Source: CAZYZQ01 sp964652075 (GTDB taxonomy: Bacteria; Bacillota; Clostridia; Oscillospirales; Oscillospiraceae). Taken from it: 21,060 nt of DNA. The stretch is taken from positions 1-21,060 of the forward strand of contig CAZYZQ010000033.1 in the NCBI GenBank assembly GCA_964652075.1, given 5' to 3'. This document shows, one piece after another, positions 1-7,323 of this stretch (position 1 is its first letter; each line of letters opens with the position of its first letter). Position numbers and translations under genes: made by a program. The notes under the pieces are model-generated. The model did no database searches. It saw only the letters and a list, made by a program, of their open reading frames with translations, and was not told the DNA's origin.

Positions 1-553
<553 letters not shown>

Positions 554-559
554 ATCCTG

Positions 560-588
560 ATTGTAGCAGACCCTGTCCCGTTTGTCAA
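560..588 (-). promoter_or_regulatory. leuA promoter
   Basis: Minus strand: TTGACA (588-583), a 17-bp spacer, then TACAAT (565-560). It begins 10 bp after the stop codon of the MGMT-family gene, so leuA has its own transcript start (about 553) although the preceding genes run in the same direction with no terminator between. Confidence 0.87.
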
Positions 589-597
589 CTGGCATTT

Positions 598-894
598 TTA
601 CGGCTGCCAGCCGTATTTTTTCAGGTCGACATGGCCGTCCGGCCGGAGCGGTACGCCCTCGTCCGCGAGAAGCCGCGCCTGTTCCGGCCAGCCGGGGACG
701 AGCCTGCCCGCGTGGTTTACGACGCGGTGGCAGGGGTAGTCGCCGTAAAGCTCCGCCTGACTGAGGATTTTTCCCACAAGACGGGCGTTCTTGTCCCGGC
801 CGATCAGACGGGCAATCTGCCCATAGGTCGCGACGCGGCCCGCCGGGATTTCGGAGACGGCGCAGAGGACTTCATAGATCAGAGACTCATCCAT
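598..894 (-). CDS. MGMT-family protein (alkyltransferase or alkyltransferase-like)
   Basis: A 98-residue cytoplasmic protein made only of the DNA-binding/active-site domain of O6-alkylguanine-DNA alkyltransferases. Visible motifs are GRVATYGQIARLIG (about 19-32, recognition helix region) and PCHRVV (54-59). C55 is at the alkyl-acceptor position, followed by GRLVPGW and a RLLADEG tail. Because the cysteine is kept it could repair alkylated guanine by suicide transfer; alkyltransferase-like proteins that only bind lesions usually have another residue here (for example PWHRVV). It lacks the N-terminal domain of full-length Ogt/MGMT (about 160-180 residues). ATG at 894 has a modest AGGAAA site overlapping the stop codon of the upstream permease gene, 15 nt away, so it is probably co-transcribed with bceAB. 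Confidence 0.85.
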   Translation of the reverse strand: MDESLIYEVLCAVSEIPAGRVATYGQIARLIGRDKNARLVGKILSQAELYGDYPCHRVVNHAGRLVPGWPEQARLLADEGVPLRPDGHVDLKKYGWQP

Positions 895-909
895 TTCGGT
901 TTCCTGCCT

Positions 910-2919
910 TTATGTGACGATTTTATAGTAGGTACGCGCGGTCAGCAGATACACGACGCAGTAGATCAGAGCGAAAATGCCGAAGGTCGCAGCACAGCCG
1001 ACGGCGAAGAGCAGGGTGTTCGCCATGTTCAGCGCGAGTAGCAGCTTTGTGATGAGCTTGAACGCCGCGAGCAGGTGGATTCCCGCCACGAGCAGCGGCA
1101 GGAAGAAGACCATCAGAATCTGGCTGTGGATGGAGCGGCGAATTTCGCGTTTTGTCATGCCGACCTTTTGCAGAATTTCAAAGCGCTGGCGGTCCTCGTA
1201 GCCCTCGGAGACCTGCTTGTAGTACATGATAAGCACGGTCGCGGCGAGGAAGAGAATGCTCAGGAAGATGCCGAGGAACAGCAGCCCGCCGTATAGGGCG
1301 ACGGCGCCGGGCCGGTCGGCGGCGCGGCATTCGACGCTGTAGGTGCAGGGGAACTTCTCAAAAAGGGAATTGCTGTAGGCCGCGCAGGCGGTCAAAATGT
1401 CCTGATTGCAGGCGACGATCTGCGCGTCGGAGCCTGCCAGATCGAGCTCCAGCGTGTCGGTGATCCGGTTGGAGCGGTCGGGATCCTCCTCAATTCGCGC
1501 CTGTTCCAGCGCCCGCAACGCCGCTTCGTCGGAGACGACAATTTGCAGATAGTCGCCATAGAGCATAAAGAAGTCGGCGTCCTTATATTTCGGCAGGCGT
1601 TGCACGACCTCATACGGATTGCCGCAGAGCGTCAGGTGGGCATCCAGCGGGTGGAGGCTCTCCGTGACGGCGATCTGTGCGCCGGACAGGTCGAGCGCCG
1701 TGCCGGTCTGGCGCTCATACTCCTCGCATGTGACGGCGTTCAGAAAGACAATTTCGTCCATGCCGTTGCCCATTCCGGCGATGGTGTTGAGCTGGCCGCC
1801 ATCCCGGACGGCGAAGAACGAGAGCGAACGGGTGTAGCTGGACTGCTCGATTTCCAGTCCGTGCTCGCGTATCAGGTATTCGATCTGCGCGTGGAGCGCG
1901 CCGGCGGCCTCACCCGTGTCGTCCGAGGAGTCGATCGAGAAGTCGACGGAGATATCGTGCGGGAAGCGGTAGACCATGACGTCCTCAATGCCAGCCATGA
2001 GCGAGACGGTTGTTGAGGCGGTGACAAGCACCATGGTGCACAGAATGCAGATGCTCGCAAGGCCGACGGCGTTCTGCTTCATGCGGTAGAGCATCCCCGA
2101 GATCGTGGTAAAGTGCTTGGCCTGATAGTAGAATTTGCGGTTTGCGCGCAAAAGCTTCAGAACAGCGATGCTGCACGCCGTGAACAGGCAGTAGGTGCCG
2201 ATGATGACGAGCAGCACGGCGACGAAGAACAGCGTCAGCGCGTCGAGCGGGGATTCGGTTGTGAGCGCGATGTAGTAGCCGCCGCCGATGCACAGCAGGC
2301 CGAGGATGGCCAGCGGCCACTTTGTCTTCGGCTCGCGCTCACCGACGCTGCTGCCGCGCAGCAGCTCGACAGGGCGGGCGAGGTGGACGCTGCGCAGCTC
2401 ATTGAGCAGCACCAGCAGGAAGATCGCGGAGAAGAGCACAACGGTTCCGACAAGGCCCTCCACACTGACGGAGAACGTCAGCGGCGTTTGCAGGTGCATC
2501 GCGCCGCACAGAAGCAGCATACAGAGCTTGCTGAACAGGATACCGAAGCCGAGGCCGAGGCCGAGGGAAACAAAATAGAGATAGAACGTCTCGAAGGTCA
2601 GAATGCGGCCGATGTGCCGCTTCTCCATGCCGAGAATGTTGTACACACCGAATTCCTTCTTGCGGCGCTTCATCAGAAAGCTGCTGGTGTAGAACAGCAG
2701 TACCGCGGCAAACAGCGCGACGATCACGATGCCGAAGGACAGCAGCGCGCCGATCGTGTCCGCGCCGAGCGCGGAGAGTTTAGCACTGTTGAAATTCAGG
2801 AACGCAATGATATAGTACATTGCGATGGTGCCGGTGCAGGCGAGCAGATAGGGAATATAGAGCCGGTAGTTGCGGCGCAGGTTCTGCATGGCCAGCCGGG
2901 CGTAGAGCGTCTTACGCAT
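910..2919 (-). CDS. bceB: BceB-type ABC transporter permease (antimicrobial peptide resistance)
   Basis: Large FtsX-like permease of about 669 residues, the usual size for BceB/VraG proteins. The hydrophobicity pattern fits ten membrane segments: one near residues 20-40, groups at about 50-240 and 280-310, a soluble domain of about 200 residues beginning near VYRFPHDISVDF, and three segments at the C-terminus. The large extracytoplasmic domain between segments 7 and 8 is the family hallmark; in studied members it recognises peptide antibiotics or lipid II-cycle complexes and signals to a BceS kinase. The ATPase gene lies directly upstream and overlaps it. Two starts are possible: ATG 2919, with GGTGAG just ahead (chosen), or GTG 2928. 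Both overlap the ATPase stop. The actual peptide handled cannot be read from sequence. Confidence 0.9.
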   Translation of the reverse strand: MRKTLYARLAMQNLRRNYRLYIPYLLACTGTIAMYYIIAFLNFNSAKLSALGADTIGALLSFGIVIVALFAAVLLFYTSSFLMKRRKKEFGVYNILGMEKRHIGRILTFETFYLYFVSLGLGLGFGILFSKLCMLLLCGAMHLQTPLTFSVSVEGLVGTVVLFSAIFLLVLLNELRSVHLARPVELLRGSSVGEREPKTKWPLAILGLLCIGGGYYIALTTESPLDALTLFFVAVLLVIIGTYCLFTACSIAVLKLLRANRKFYYQAKHFTTISGMLYRMKQNAVGLASICILCTMVLVTASTTVSLMAGIEDVMVYRFPHDISVDFSIDSSDDTGEAAGALHAQIEYLIREHGLEIEQSSYTRSLSFFAVRDGGQLNTIAGMGNGMDEIVFLNAVTCEEYERQTGTALDLSGAQIAVTESLHPLDAHLTLCGNPYEVVQRLPKYKDADFFMLYGDYLQIVVSDEAALRALEQARIEEDPDRSNRITDTLELDLAGSDAQIVACNQDILTACAAYSNSLFEKFPCTYSVECRAADRPGAVALYGGLLFLGIFLSILFLAATVLIMYYKQVSEGYEDRQRFEILQKVGMTKREIRRSIHSQILMVFFLPLLVAGIHLLAAFKLITKLLLALNMANTLLFAVGCAATFGIFALIYCVVYLLTARTYYKIVT

Positions 2920-3679
2920 GGCGCTCACCGCCCGTTTGCAGAATCGTCAGCGTGTTGGAAATTTCGACGAACATCTCCTCCTGCGTCCGGCCGCCGCGGT
3001 AGAGCTGGTGGAACACCTCGCCGTCCTTAATGAACAGGACGCGCCCGGCGTGACTTGCAGCCTTGGTCGAGTGTGTGACCATCAGGATCGTCTGTCCGGC
3101 GGCATTGATCTCCGAGAAGATGCGAAGAAGTGAGTCCGTTGCGCGCGAGTCCAGCGCGCCGGTCGGCTCGTCGGCCAGCACGAGCTGCGGGCCGGTGATG
3201 AGCGCGCGGGCGACAGCCGTGCGCTGCTTCTGGCCGCCGGAGATCTCGTAGGGGAATTTGCGCAGCAGGTCCGCAATGCCGAGCCTGCGCGCAAGCGGCT
3301 CAAGCCGGATCTCCATCTCGCTGTACGGCATCCCGGCGAGGACGAGCGGGAGCAGGATATTGTCCTTGACGGAGAAGGTGTCGAGCAGGTTGAAGTCCTG
3401 AAACACGAACCCGAGGTTGTCGCGCCGGAACGCGGCGAGCTGCTTTTCACGGATGGCGGTCAGGTCGCGCCCTGCGAGCTGCACCTGCCCGCTGGTGGGG
3501 CGGTCGAGCGCGGCGAGGATGTTCAGAAGCGTCGTCTTGCCGCTGCCGCTCTCGCCCATAATCGCGACGTACTCGCCCTGCTCAACCGTGAAGCTCACGT
3601 CGGTGAGGGCCTGTACGGGCGCGCCGCCGAAGCAGGTTTTGTAGATTTTTTTGATGTTTTTTACTTCGAGTAATGCCAT
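2912..3679 (-). CDS. bceA: BceA-type ABC transporter ATPase
   Basis: A 255-residue cytoplasmic ATPase that powers the BceB permease. Walker A is GESGSGKT (42-49), the Q-loop glutamine is Q94 (FQDFNLLD), the signature is ISGGQ (146-150), Walker B is LVLADEP (167-172) and the H-loop His is H203. The order and spacing match the MacB/LolD/BceA class. The start is ATG 3679 because AAGGAGG lies 7-8 nt upstream; an in-frame ATG 30 nt earlier has no such site and would begin inside that upstream region. The gene follows a promoter with a BceR-type box and overlaps bceB, so the two form one regulated unit. In the family, BceAB protects against peptide antibiotics acting on the lipid II cycle; the substrate here is unknown. 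Confidence 0.93.
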   Translation of the reverse strand: MALLEVKNIKKIYKTCFGGAPVQALTDVSFTVEQGEYVAIMGESGSGKTTLLNILAALDRPTSGQVQLAGRDLTAIREKQLAAFRRDNLGFVFQDFNLLDTFSVKDNILLPLVLAGMPYSEMEIRLEPLARRLGIADLLRKFPYEISGGQKQRTAVARALITGPQLVLADEPTGALDSRATDSLLRIFSEINAAGQTILMVTHSTKAASHAGRVLFIKDGEVFHQLYRGGRTQEEMFVEISNTLTILQTGGERHA

Positions 3680-3707
3680 GATGGAACCTCCTTCTATCAT
3701 CACAGAC

Positions 3708-3736
3708 ATTGTAACAATGTGATGAAGGAATTGCCA
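3708..3736 (-). promoter_or_regulatory. bceAB promoter (weak -35)
   Basis: Minus strand: TGGCAA (3736-3731, poor -35), a 17-bp spacer and TACAAT (3713-3708). The weak -35 with a good -10 is what one expects of a promoter that needs an activator, and a BceR-type box lies upstream. A 7+1+7 palindrome (3706-3720) covers the -10. Confidence 0.7.
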
Positions 3737-3746
3737 TCGATTTACC

Positions 3747-3781
3747 TTACAGTTTGGGGGTGGAATCTTACAGTTTTGTCA
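3747..3781 (-). promoter_or_regulatory. BceR-type operator: full inverted-repeat box plus a second half-site
   Basis: On the minus strand TGACA-AAAC-TGTAA (3781-3768) matches the TNACA-N4-TGTAA consensus described for BceR-like regulators in Firmicutes. A second AAACTGTAA half-site ends at 3747; the two TGTAA elements are exactly 21 bp apart, two helical turns. The block lies just downstream of bceS and upstream of the bceAB -35 box. Binding by the neighbouring BceR is inferred. Confidence 0.78.
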
Positions 3782-3787
3782 CATCGT

Positions 3788-4771
3788 TCATTCAAACAGG
3801 GACTGCTCGCACGACAGGTCGATGCGCACTGTTGTGCCCACGCTGGGCGTGGAGTCAAGTGTGATCGTATGGCCGAGGCGTGTCAGAATTTTTTTGCACA
3901 GGTACAGGCCGATGCCGGTGGAGCGCTGCTCCTCACGGCCGTTGCGGCCGGTGAAGCTTCGGTCGAAGACACGCGGCAGATCCTGCGGCGCAATGCCGAT
4001 GCCGGTGTCGGAGACAATCAGCACCTGTTCCTCGGCGCAGATCGTGACGGCGCCGCCCGCGGGCGTGTATTTGAGCGCGTTCGAGAGCACCTGCTCGAGC
4101 GCAAAGCCGAGCCACTTTGCGTCCGTCAGCGCGCGGGCGGAGATCGGCTCATAGCGCAGCGCGATGCGGCGGCGGATAAACTGGCCGGAAAAGCGCCGGA
4201 CACTGCGGCGGACGATCTCGTCCAGATCCTGCCACACTATGACGTAATCTGTCGTCTCGCTCTGCAATCGCAGATTCTGCAGCGCCATCTCGGCGTACTG
4301 CTCAATGCGGAACAGCTCGTCCTCCAGCGCGGCCTTCGGCGGCTGTTCCTCTGTCTGTAGCAGAAGGCGCATCGCTGCAATGGGCGTTTTGATCTGGTGC
4401 AGCCAGGTATTATAGTAGTCCAGCGCGTCGCGCGTCTGCTGCGCGGCGAGCTGGTCGTTTTGCCGGTATGCGTCAAACAGCGCGCGCAGCAGCTGCTGGT
4501 ACTGCGGCTCCAGCGTCCCGCCGGGGGCGGGGAGGGGCGGCAGCTGCTCCGGCAGCTGTACCGCGACGTCGCGCAGCGCATGCGCGCGGCGAAGACACCG
4601 GCCATAGTCGAGTGCCAGCGCGCAGAGCGTCAGGAAAAAGCAGACGCACAGGCCGTAGAACAACGGCCTGAGCGCCTCATGCTGCAAGAAAACCAGCAGA
4701 AGCTGAAGCCCCGCCTCCGCCAGCCAGAGCAGCAGCCACGGCAGGCGGGTTTTGCACCAAATAAGCGTCAT
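3788..4771 (-). CDS. bceS: BceS-type intramembrane-sensing histidine kinase
   Basis: A 327-residue kinase with two closely spaced N-terminal membrane helices (about 10-30 and 36-55) and almost no extracytoplasmic loop, typical of BceS-like kinases that learn of antibiotics through the transporter and not by direct binding. The phosphoacceptor is H125 in WLHQIKTP. The N-box has N231 (EQVLSNALKYT), G1 is DTGIGI (255-260), an F-box is near RVFDRSF, and G2 is STGIGLYL (about 284-291). Its ATG overlaps the stop codon of bceR by four bases (ATGA), indicating translational coupling. It is the expected partner of the BceR just upstream and of BceAB downstream. Confidence 0.92.
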   Translation of the reverse strand: MTLIWCKTRLPWLLLWLAEAGLQLLLVFLQHEALRPLFYGLCVCFFLTLCALALDYGRCLRRAHALRDVAVQLPEQLPPLPAPGGTLEPQYQQLLRALFDAYRQNDQLAAQQTRDALDYYNTWLHQIKTPIAAMRLLLQTEEQPPKAALEDELFRIEQYAEMALQNLRLQSETTDYVIVWQDLDEIVRRSVRRFSGQFIRRRIALRYEPISARALTDAKWLGFALEQVLSNALKYTPAGGAVTICAEEQVLIVSDTGIGIAPQDLPRVFDRSFTGRNGREEQRSTGIGLYLCKKILTRLGHTITLDSTPSVGTTVRIDLSCEQSLFE

Positions 4772-5439
4772 TCGATCAGATACCCGATTCCTTTCTTTGT
4801 CCGGATGAAGTCCGTCAGGCCGGCGGCGTCGAGCTTTTTGCGCAGGCGGCCGATGTTGACGGTCAGCGTGTTCTCATCAATATAGCTGTCGCCCTCCCAC
4901 AGGCGCTGCATGATCTCCTCGCGCGAGACGGCGCAGCCGCGCTTTTCCATGAGCAGCTGCAAAATGCGGTACTCGTTGCGCGTCAGGTCGATGTGCGCAT
5001 CCTGATAGGTCAGCGTCGCGTCGGAGAGGTTCAGAAGCGCGCCGCGGTGCTCCAGAATATTGCGGTTTTCCGCGTAATGATAAGCCCGGCGCAGCAGCGC
5101 CTGCACCTTTGCAAGCAGGACGGACAGGTCGAACGGCTTTGCGATAAAATCGTCCGCGCCCATATTCATAGCCATGACAATGTTGAGGTTGTCTGCGGAG
5201 GAGGACAGGAACATGACCGGCACGCTGGAGAACTTGCGGATCTCCTGACACCAGTAGTAGCCGCTCAGAAACGGCAGGCCGATGTCAAGCAGCACCAGCT
5301 GCGGGTCGTAGGCGCGGAAGGTCGAGAGTACGTCCTGAAAGTCCGGCGCGATCTCGGCCGCAAGGCCCCACGCAAGCAGCTGCTTTTTGACGGCCTGTGC
5401 GATCACAGGGTCGTCTTCCACAATGAGCACGCGGTACAT
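4768..5439 (-). CDS. bceR: BceR-type response regulator (OmpR family)
   Basis: A 223-residue regulator: a receiver domain (about 1-120) with acidic pocket ED (8-10), phosphoacceptor D52 in LVLLDIGLP, the YYWCQEIRKFSSVPV segment characteristic of BceR-like proteins, GADDFIAKPF near the conserved Lys, and a C-terminal winged helix ending in IRTKKGIGYLIE. The start is ATG 5439 with AAGGAGG about 10 nt upstream; an open frame extends much further upstream but only as a shadow over cysK. The gene begins 19 nt after the cysK stop and overlaps bceS by four bases. Its likely target is the TNACA-N4-TGTAA box upstream of bceA. Confidence 0.93.
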   Translation of the reverse strand: MYRVLIVEDDPVIAQAVKKQLLAWGLAAEIAPDFQDVLSTFRAYDPQLVLLDIGLPFLSGYYWCQEIRKFSSVPVMFLSSSADNLNIVMAMNMGADDFIAKPFDLSVLLAKVQALLRRAYHYAENRNILEHRGALLNLSDATLTYQDAHIDLTRNEYRILQLLMEKRGCAVSREEIMQRLWEGDSYIDENTLTVNIGRLRKKLDAAGLTDFIRTKKGIGYLIE

Positions 5440-5458
5440 ATGCCCGCCTCCTTTCGGG

Positions 5459-6391
5459 TTATTCTGCGAACATCGGCGTGGAGAGATAGAGGTCGCCGGT
5501 GTCCGGGAGCAGGGCGACGATCGTCTTGCCCACGTTTTCCGGGCGCTTTGCCAGCTCCATGGCGGCCCAGACGGCGGCACCGGAGGTGATGCCCACCAGC
5601 ACGCCCTCGCGGCGGCCCAGCGCGCGGCCCATGGCGTAGGCGTCCTCGTCGGTGACAGGCATGACCTCGTCGTAGACGGCGGTGTCGAGAATCTCAGGGA
5701 CAAAGCCCGCGCCGATGCCCTGCAGGCCATGCGGGCCTGGCTTGCCGCCGGAGAGCACCGCCGAGCCGGCCGGTTCAACGCCGACGACGCGAATTTGCGG
5801 GTTCTGCTCCTTCAGATACCGACCCGTGCCGGTGATGGTGCCGCCGGTGCCGATGCCCGCGACGAAGATGTCGACCTGCCCGTCCGTGTCGCGCCAGATC
5901 TCGGGGCCGGTGGTGGCGTAGTGCGCGGCGGGGTTCGCGGGATTGACAAACTGACCCGCGACAAAGCCGCCGGGCGTGGTCGCCGCCAGCTCGTCGGCCT
6001 TGGCGATGGCGCCCGCCATGCCCTTCGCGCCGTCTGTCAGGACAAGCTCTGCGCCATAGGCCTGCATCAGAAGGCGGCGCTCCAGACTCATGGTCCCCGG
6101 CATGACGATGATCACGCGGTAGCCGCGCGCGGCGGCGACGGCGCACAGGCCAATGCCGGTGTTGCCGGAGGTCGGCTCAATGATGACGGAATCCTTCGTC
6201 AGAATCCCGCGCACTTCCGCGTCGTCCAGCATGGCCTTCGCGACGCGGTCCTTGACGGAACCGGCGGGGTTCAGATATTCGAGTTTTGCCAAAATCCGCG
6301 CCTGCAGGTCGTACTTGTGTTCCAGATTGCACAGCTCGAGCAGCGGGGTGCTGCCGATGAGCTGATCGGCGGAGGTGTAGATCTTTTTCAT
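5459..6391 (-). CDS. cysK: Cysteine synthase A (O-acetylserine sulfhydrylase)
   Basis: PLP enzyme making cysteine from O-acetylserine and sulfide in the cytoplasm. The 310 residues match the normal CysK length. The PLP lysine is K47 in NPAGSVKDR, the substrate-binding loop is TSGNTG (74-79), the phosphate-binding glycine loop is GTGGT (181-185), and SGAA near the C-terminus supplies the Ser that contacts the PLP pyridine nitrogen. The start ATG 6391 gives the usual N-terminus ending in [10 protein letters not shown]; its ribosome-binding site is poor. It has its own consensus promoter and no terminator before bceR, so it probably heads a cysK-bceR-bceS transcript, an unusual pairing. Cystathionine beta-synthase-type enzymes are related but usually carry other motifs or C-terminal domains. 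Confidence 0.95.
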   Translation of the reverse strand: MKKIYTSADQLIGSTPLLELCNLEHKYDLQARILAKLEYLNPAGSVKDRVAKAMLDDAEVRGILTKDSVIIEPTSGNTGIGLCAVAAARGYRVIIVMPGTMSLERRLLMQAYGAELVLTDGAKGMAGAIAKADELAATTPGGFVAGQFVNPANPAAHYATTGPEIWRDTDGQVDIFVAGIGTGGTITGTGRYLKEQNPQIRVVGVEPAGSAVLSGGKPGPHGLQGIGAGFVPEILDTAVYDEVMPVTDEDAYAMGRALGRREGVLVGITSGAAVWAAMELAKRPENVGKTIVALLPDTGDLYLSTPMFAE

Positions 6392-6433
6392 AAAAGCGCC
6401 ATCTTTCCCACAATATCATACAAAGATAATCTG

Positions 6434-6462
6434 ATTTTACGCCAGCCCGGAAGGGGTGTCAA
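6434..6462 (-). promoter_or_regulatory. cysK promoter
   Basis: Minus strand: TTGACA (6462-6457), a 17-bp spacer, then TAAAAT (6439-6434). It is a near-consensus sigma-A promoter placed about 45 bp before the cysK start. I see no S-box or T-box leader between it and the gene. Confidence 0.85.
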
Positions 6463-6513
6463 GCGCTTCAGAAAAATTCACGTCCGCCGCCGTCTGCACG
6501 CCGGGCCGGCGCC

Positions 6514-6542
6514 TTGTAAAAACCGGCCCCCAGCCTTATAAT
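6514..6542 (+). promoter_or_regulatory. Promoter of the second response-regulator gene
   Basis: TTGTAA (6514-6519), a 17-bp spacer, TATAAT (6537-6542). It lies 28 bp before the start codon and is divergent from the cysK promoter, which begins about 50 bp to the left. Confidence 0.8.
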
Positions 6543-6570
6543 AAGACGACAAACAAAGGGAGGCACGGCT

Positions 6571-7239
6571 ATGACCATTGCAATCATTGAGGACGATCCG
6601 TCAATCGGGGATCTGCTCGAGCAGGCACTCCGGCGGGAGGGCTATGAGACAGTGCGCGCGTTCTCCGGCACCGAGGCGCAGATGCTGCTTGAGCGCCTGC
6701 GTCCTGATCTGGCGTTGCTGGACCTCATGCTGCCCGGACTGTCGGGCGAGGCGCTGCTGCCGCATCTGACGGGCATCCCGGTGATCGTCGTCAGCGCCAA
6801 GGTCGGGGTGGACGACAAGGTTTCGGCGCTGCTCGGCGGCGCGGCGGACTATGTGACAAAGCCCTTTTCGCTGCGCGAGCTGATGGCGCGCATCGCCGTG
6901 CAGCTGCGGGGCGCGGGCGGTAGCCGGGCGCTGTACGCCGGCGCGCTCCGGCTCGACCCGGACACGCGCGAGGTGCGCTGCGGCGCGGGCAGCGCGCATC
7001 TGACGCGCACGGAATTTGCAATTTTAAAGCTCCTGCTGCAAAACCCGGGGCAGGTCATCGCCAAATCGGTGCTGCTCGACAGGATTAGCCTCGACACGCC
7101 GGACTGCACGGAAAGCTCGCTCAAGCAGCACATCAGCAATCTGCGCAAGAAGGTGCGCGACGCGGGCGGCGGGGACTGCATCGAGTCCGTCTGGGGCATC
7201 GGCTTCCGGCTGAAGCCGGTGGAATCCGAGCTTTCTTGA
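6571..7239 (+). CDS. OmpR-family response regulator of a lantibiotic-immunity-type cluster
   Basis: A 222-residue regulator with an N-terminal receiver (EDD at 7-9, phosphoacceptor D51 in LALLDLMLP, VTKPFS near the conserved Lys) and a C-terminal OmpR-type winged helix (LTRTEFAILKLLL, then SSLKQHISNLRKKV and a GIGFRL hairpin). ATG 6571 follows GGGAGG by about 8 nt and a good promoter. The next gene is an ABC ATPase of the bacteriocin-immunity type, and a histidine kinase fragment lies further on; in clostridia this order (regulator, ATPase, permease, kinase) is typical of lantibiotic-response modules such as CprABC-RK. Its cognate kinase is only a fragment here, so as assembled the regulator has no intact local partner. 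Direct TCTTGA repeats begin at its stop codon and may be its target. Confidence 0.9.
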   Translation: MTIAIIEDDPSIGDLLEQALRREGYETVRAFSGTEAQMLLERLRPDLALLDLMLPGLSGEALLPHLTGIPVIVVSAKVGVDDKVSALLGGAADYVTKPFSLRELMARIAVQLRGAGGSRALYAGALRLDPDTREVRCGAGSAHLTRTEFAILKLLLQNPGQVIAKSVLLDRISLDTPDCTESSLKQHISNLRKKVRDAGGGDCIESVWGIGFRLKPVESELS

Positions 7240-7291
7240 AGAAATCTTGACGATTTTGCTGACCGCTTCCTTGACGGCGCGCCGGTATGAT
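7234..7291 (+). promoter_or_regulatory. Possible activated promoter with 11-bp direct repeats before the immunity ATPase
   Basis: TCTTGA occurs at 7234-7239 and 7245-7250 (11-bp period) and CCTTGA at 7269-7274; TATGAT (7286-7291) is a plausible -10 with no recognisable -35 at the proper distance (CCGCTT). OmpR-type regulators usually bind direct repeats about one turn apart, so this may be the response regulator's target. The assignment is inference. Confidence 0.42.
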
Positions 7292-7323
7292 AGTGCCATC
7301 AGGAAAAAGGAGGCATGCTTTTT

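Noticed and set aside
2113..3030. Open frame of about 300 codons on the plus strand opposite bceB and bceA
   Set aside because: Low-complexity Glu/Gln/Ala-rich translation typical of antisense to a membrane protein gene.
5440..5778. Upstream extension of the BceR reading frame by about 110 residues
   Set aside because: The extension overlaps the end of cysK, is low-complexity, and an AAGGAGG site precedes ATG 5439, which gives the standard receiver N-terminus.
5387..6541. Open frame of about 380 codons on the plus strand opposite cysK
   Set aside because: No domain recognisable, and the opposite frame is an unmistakable cysteine synthase.
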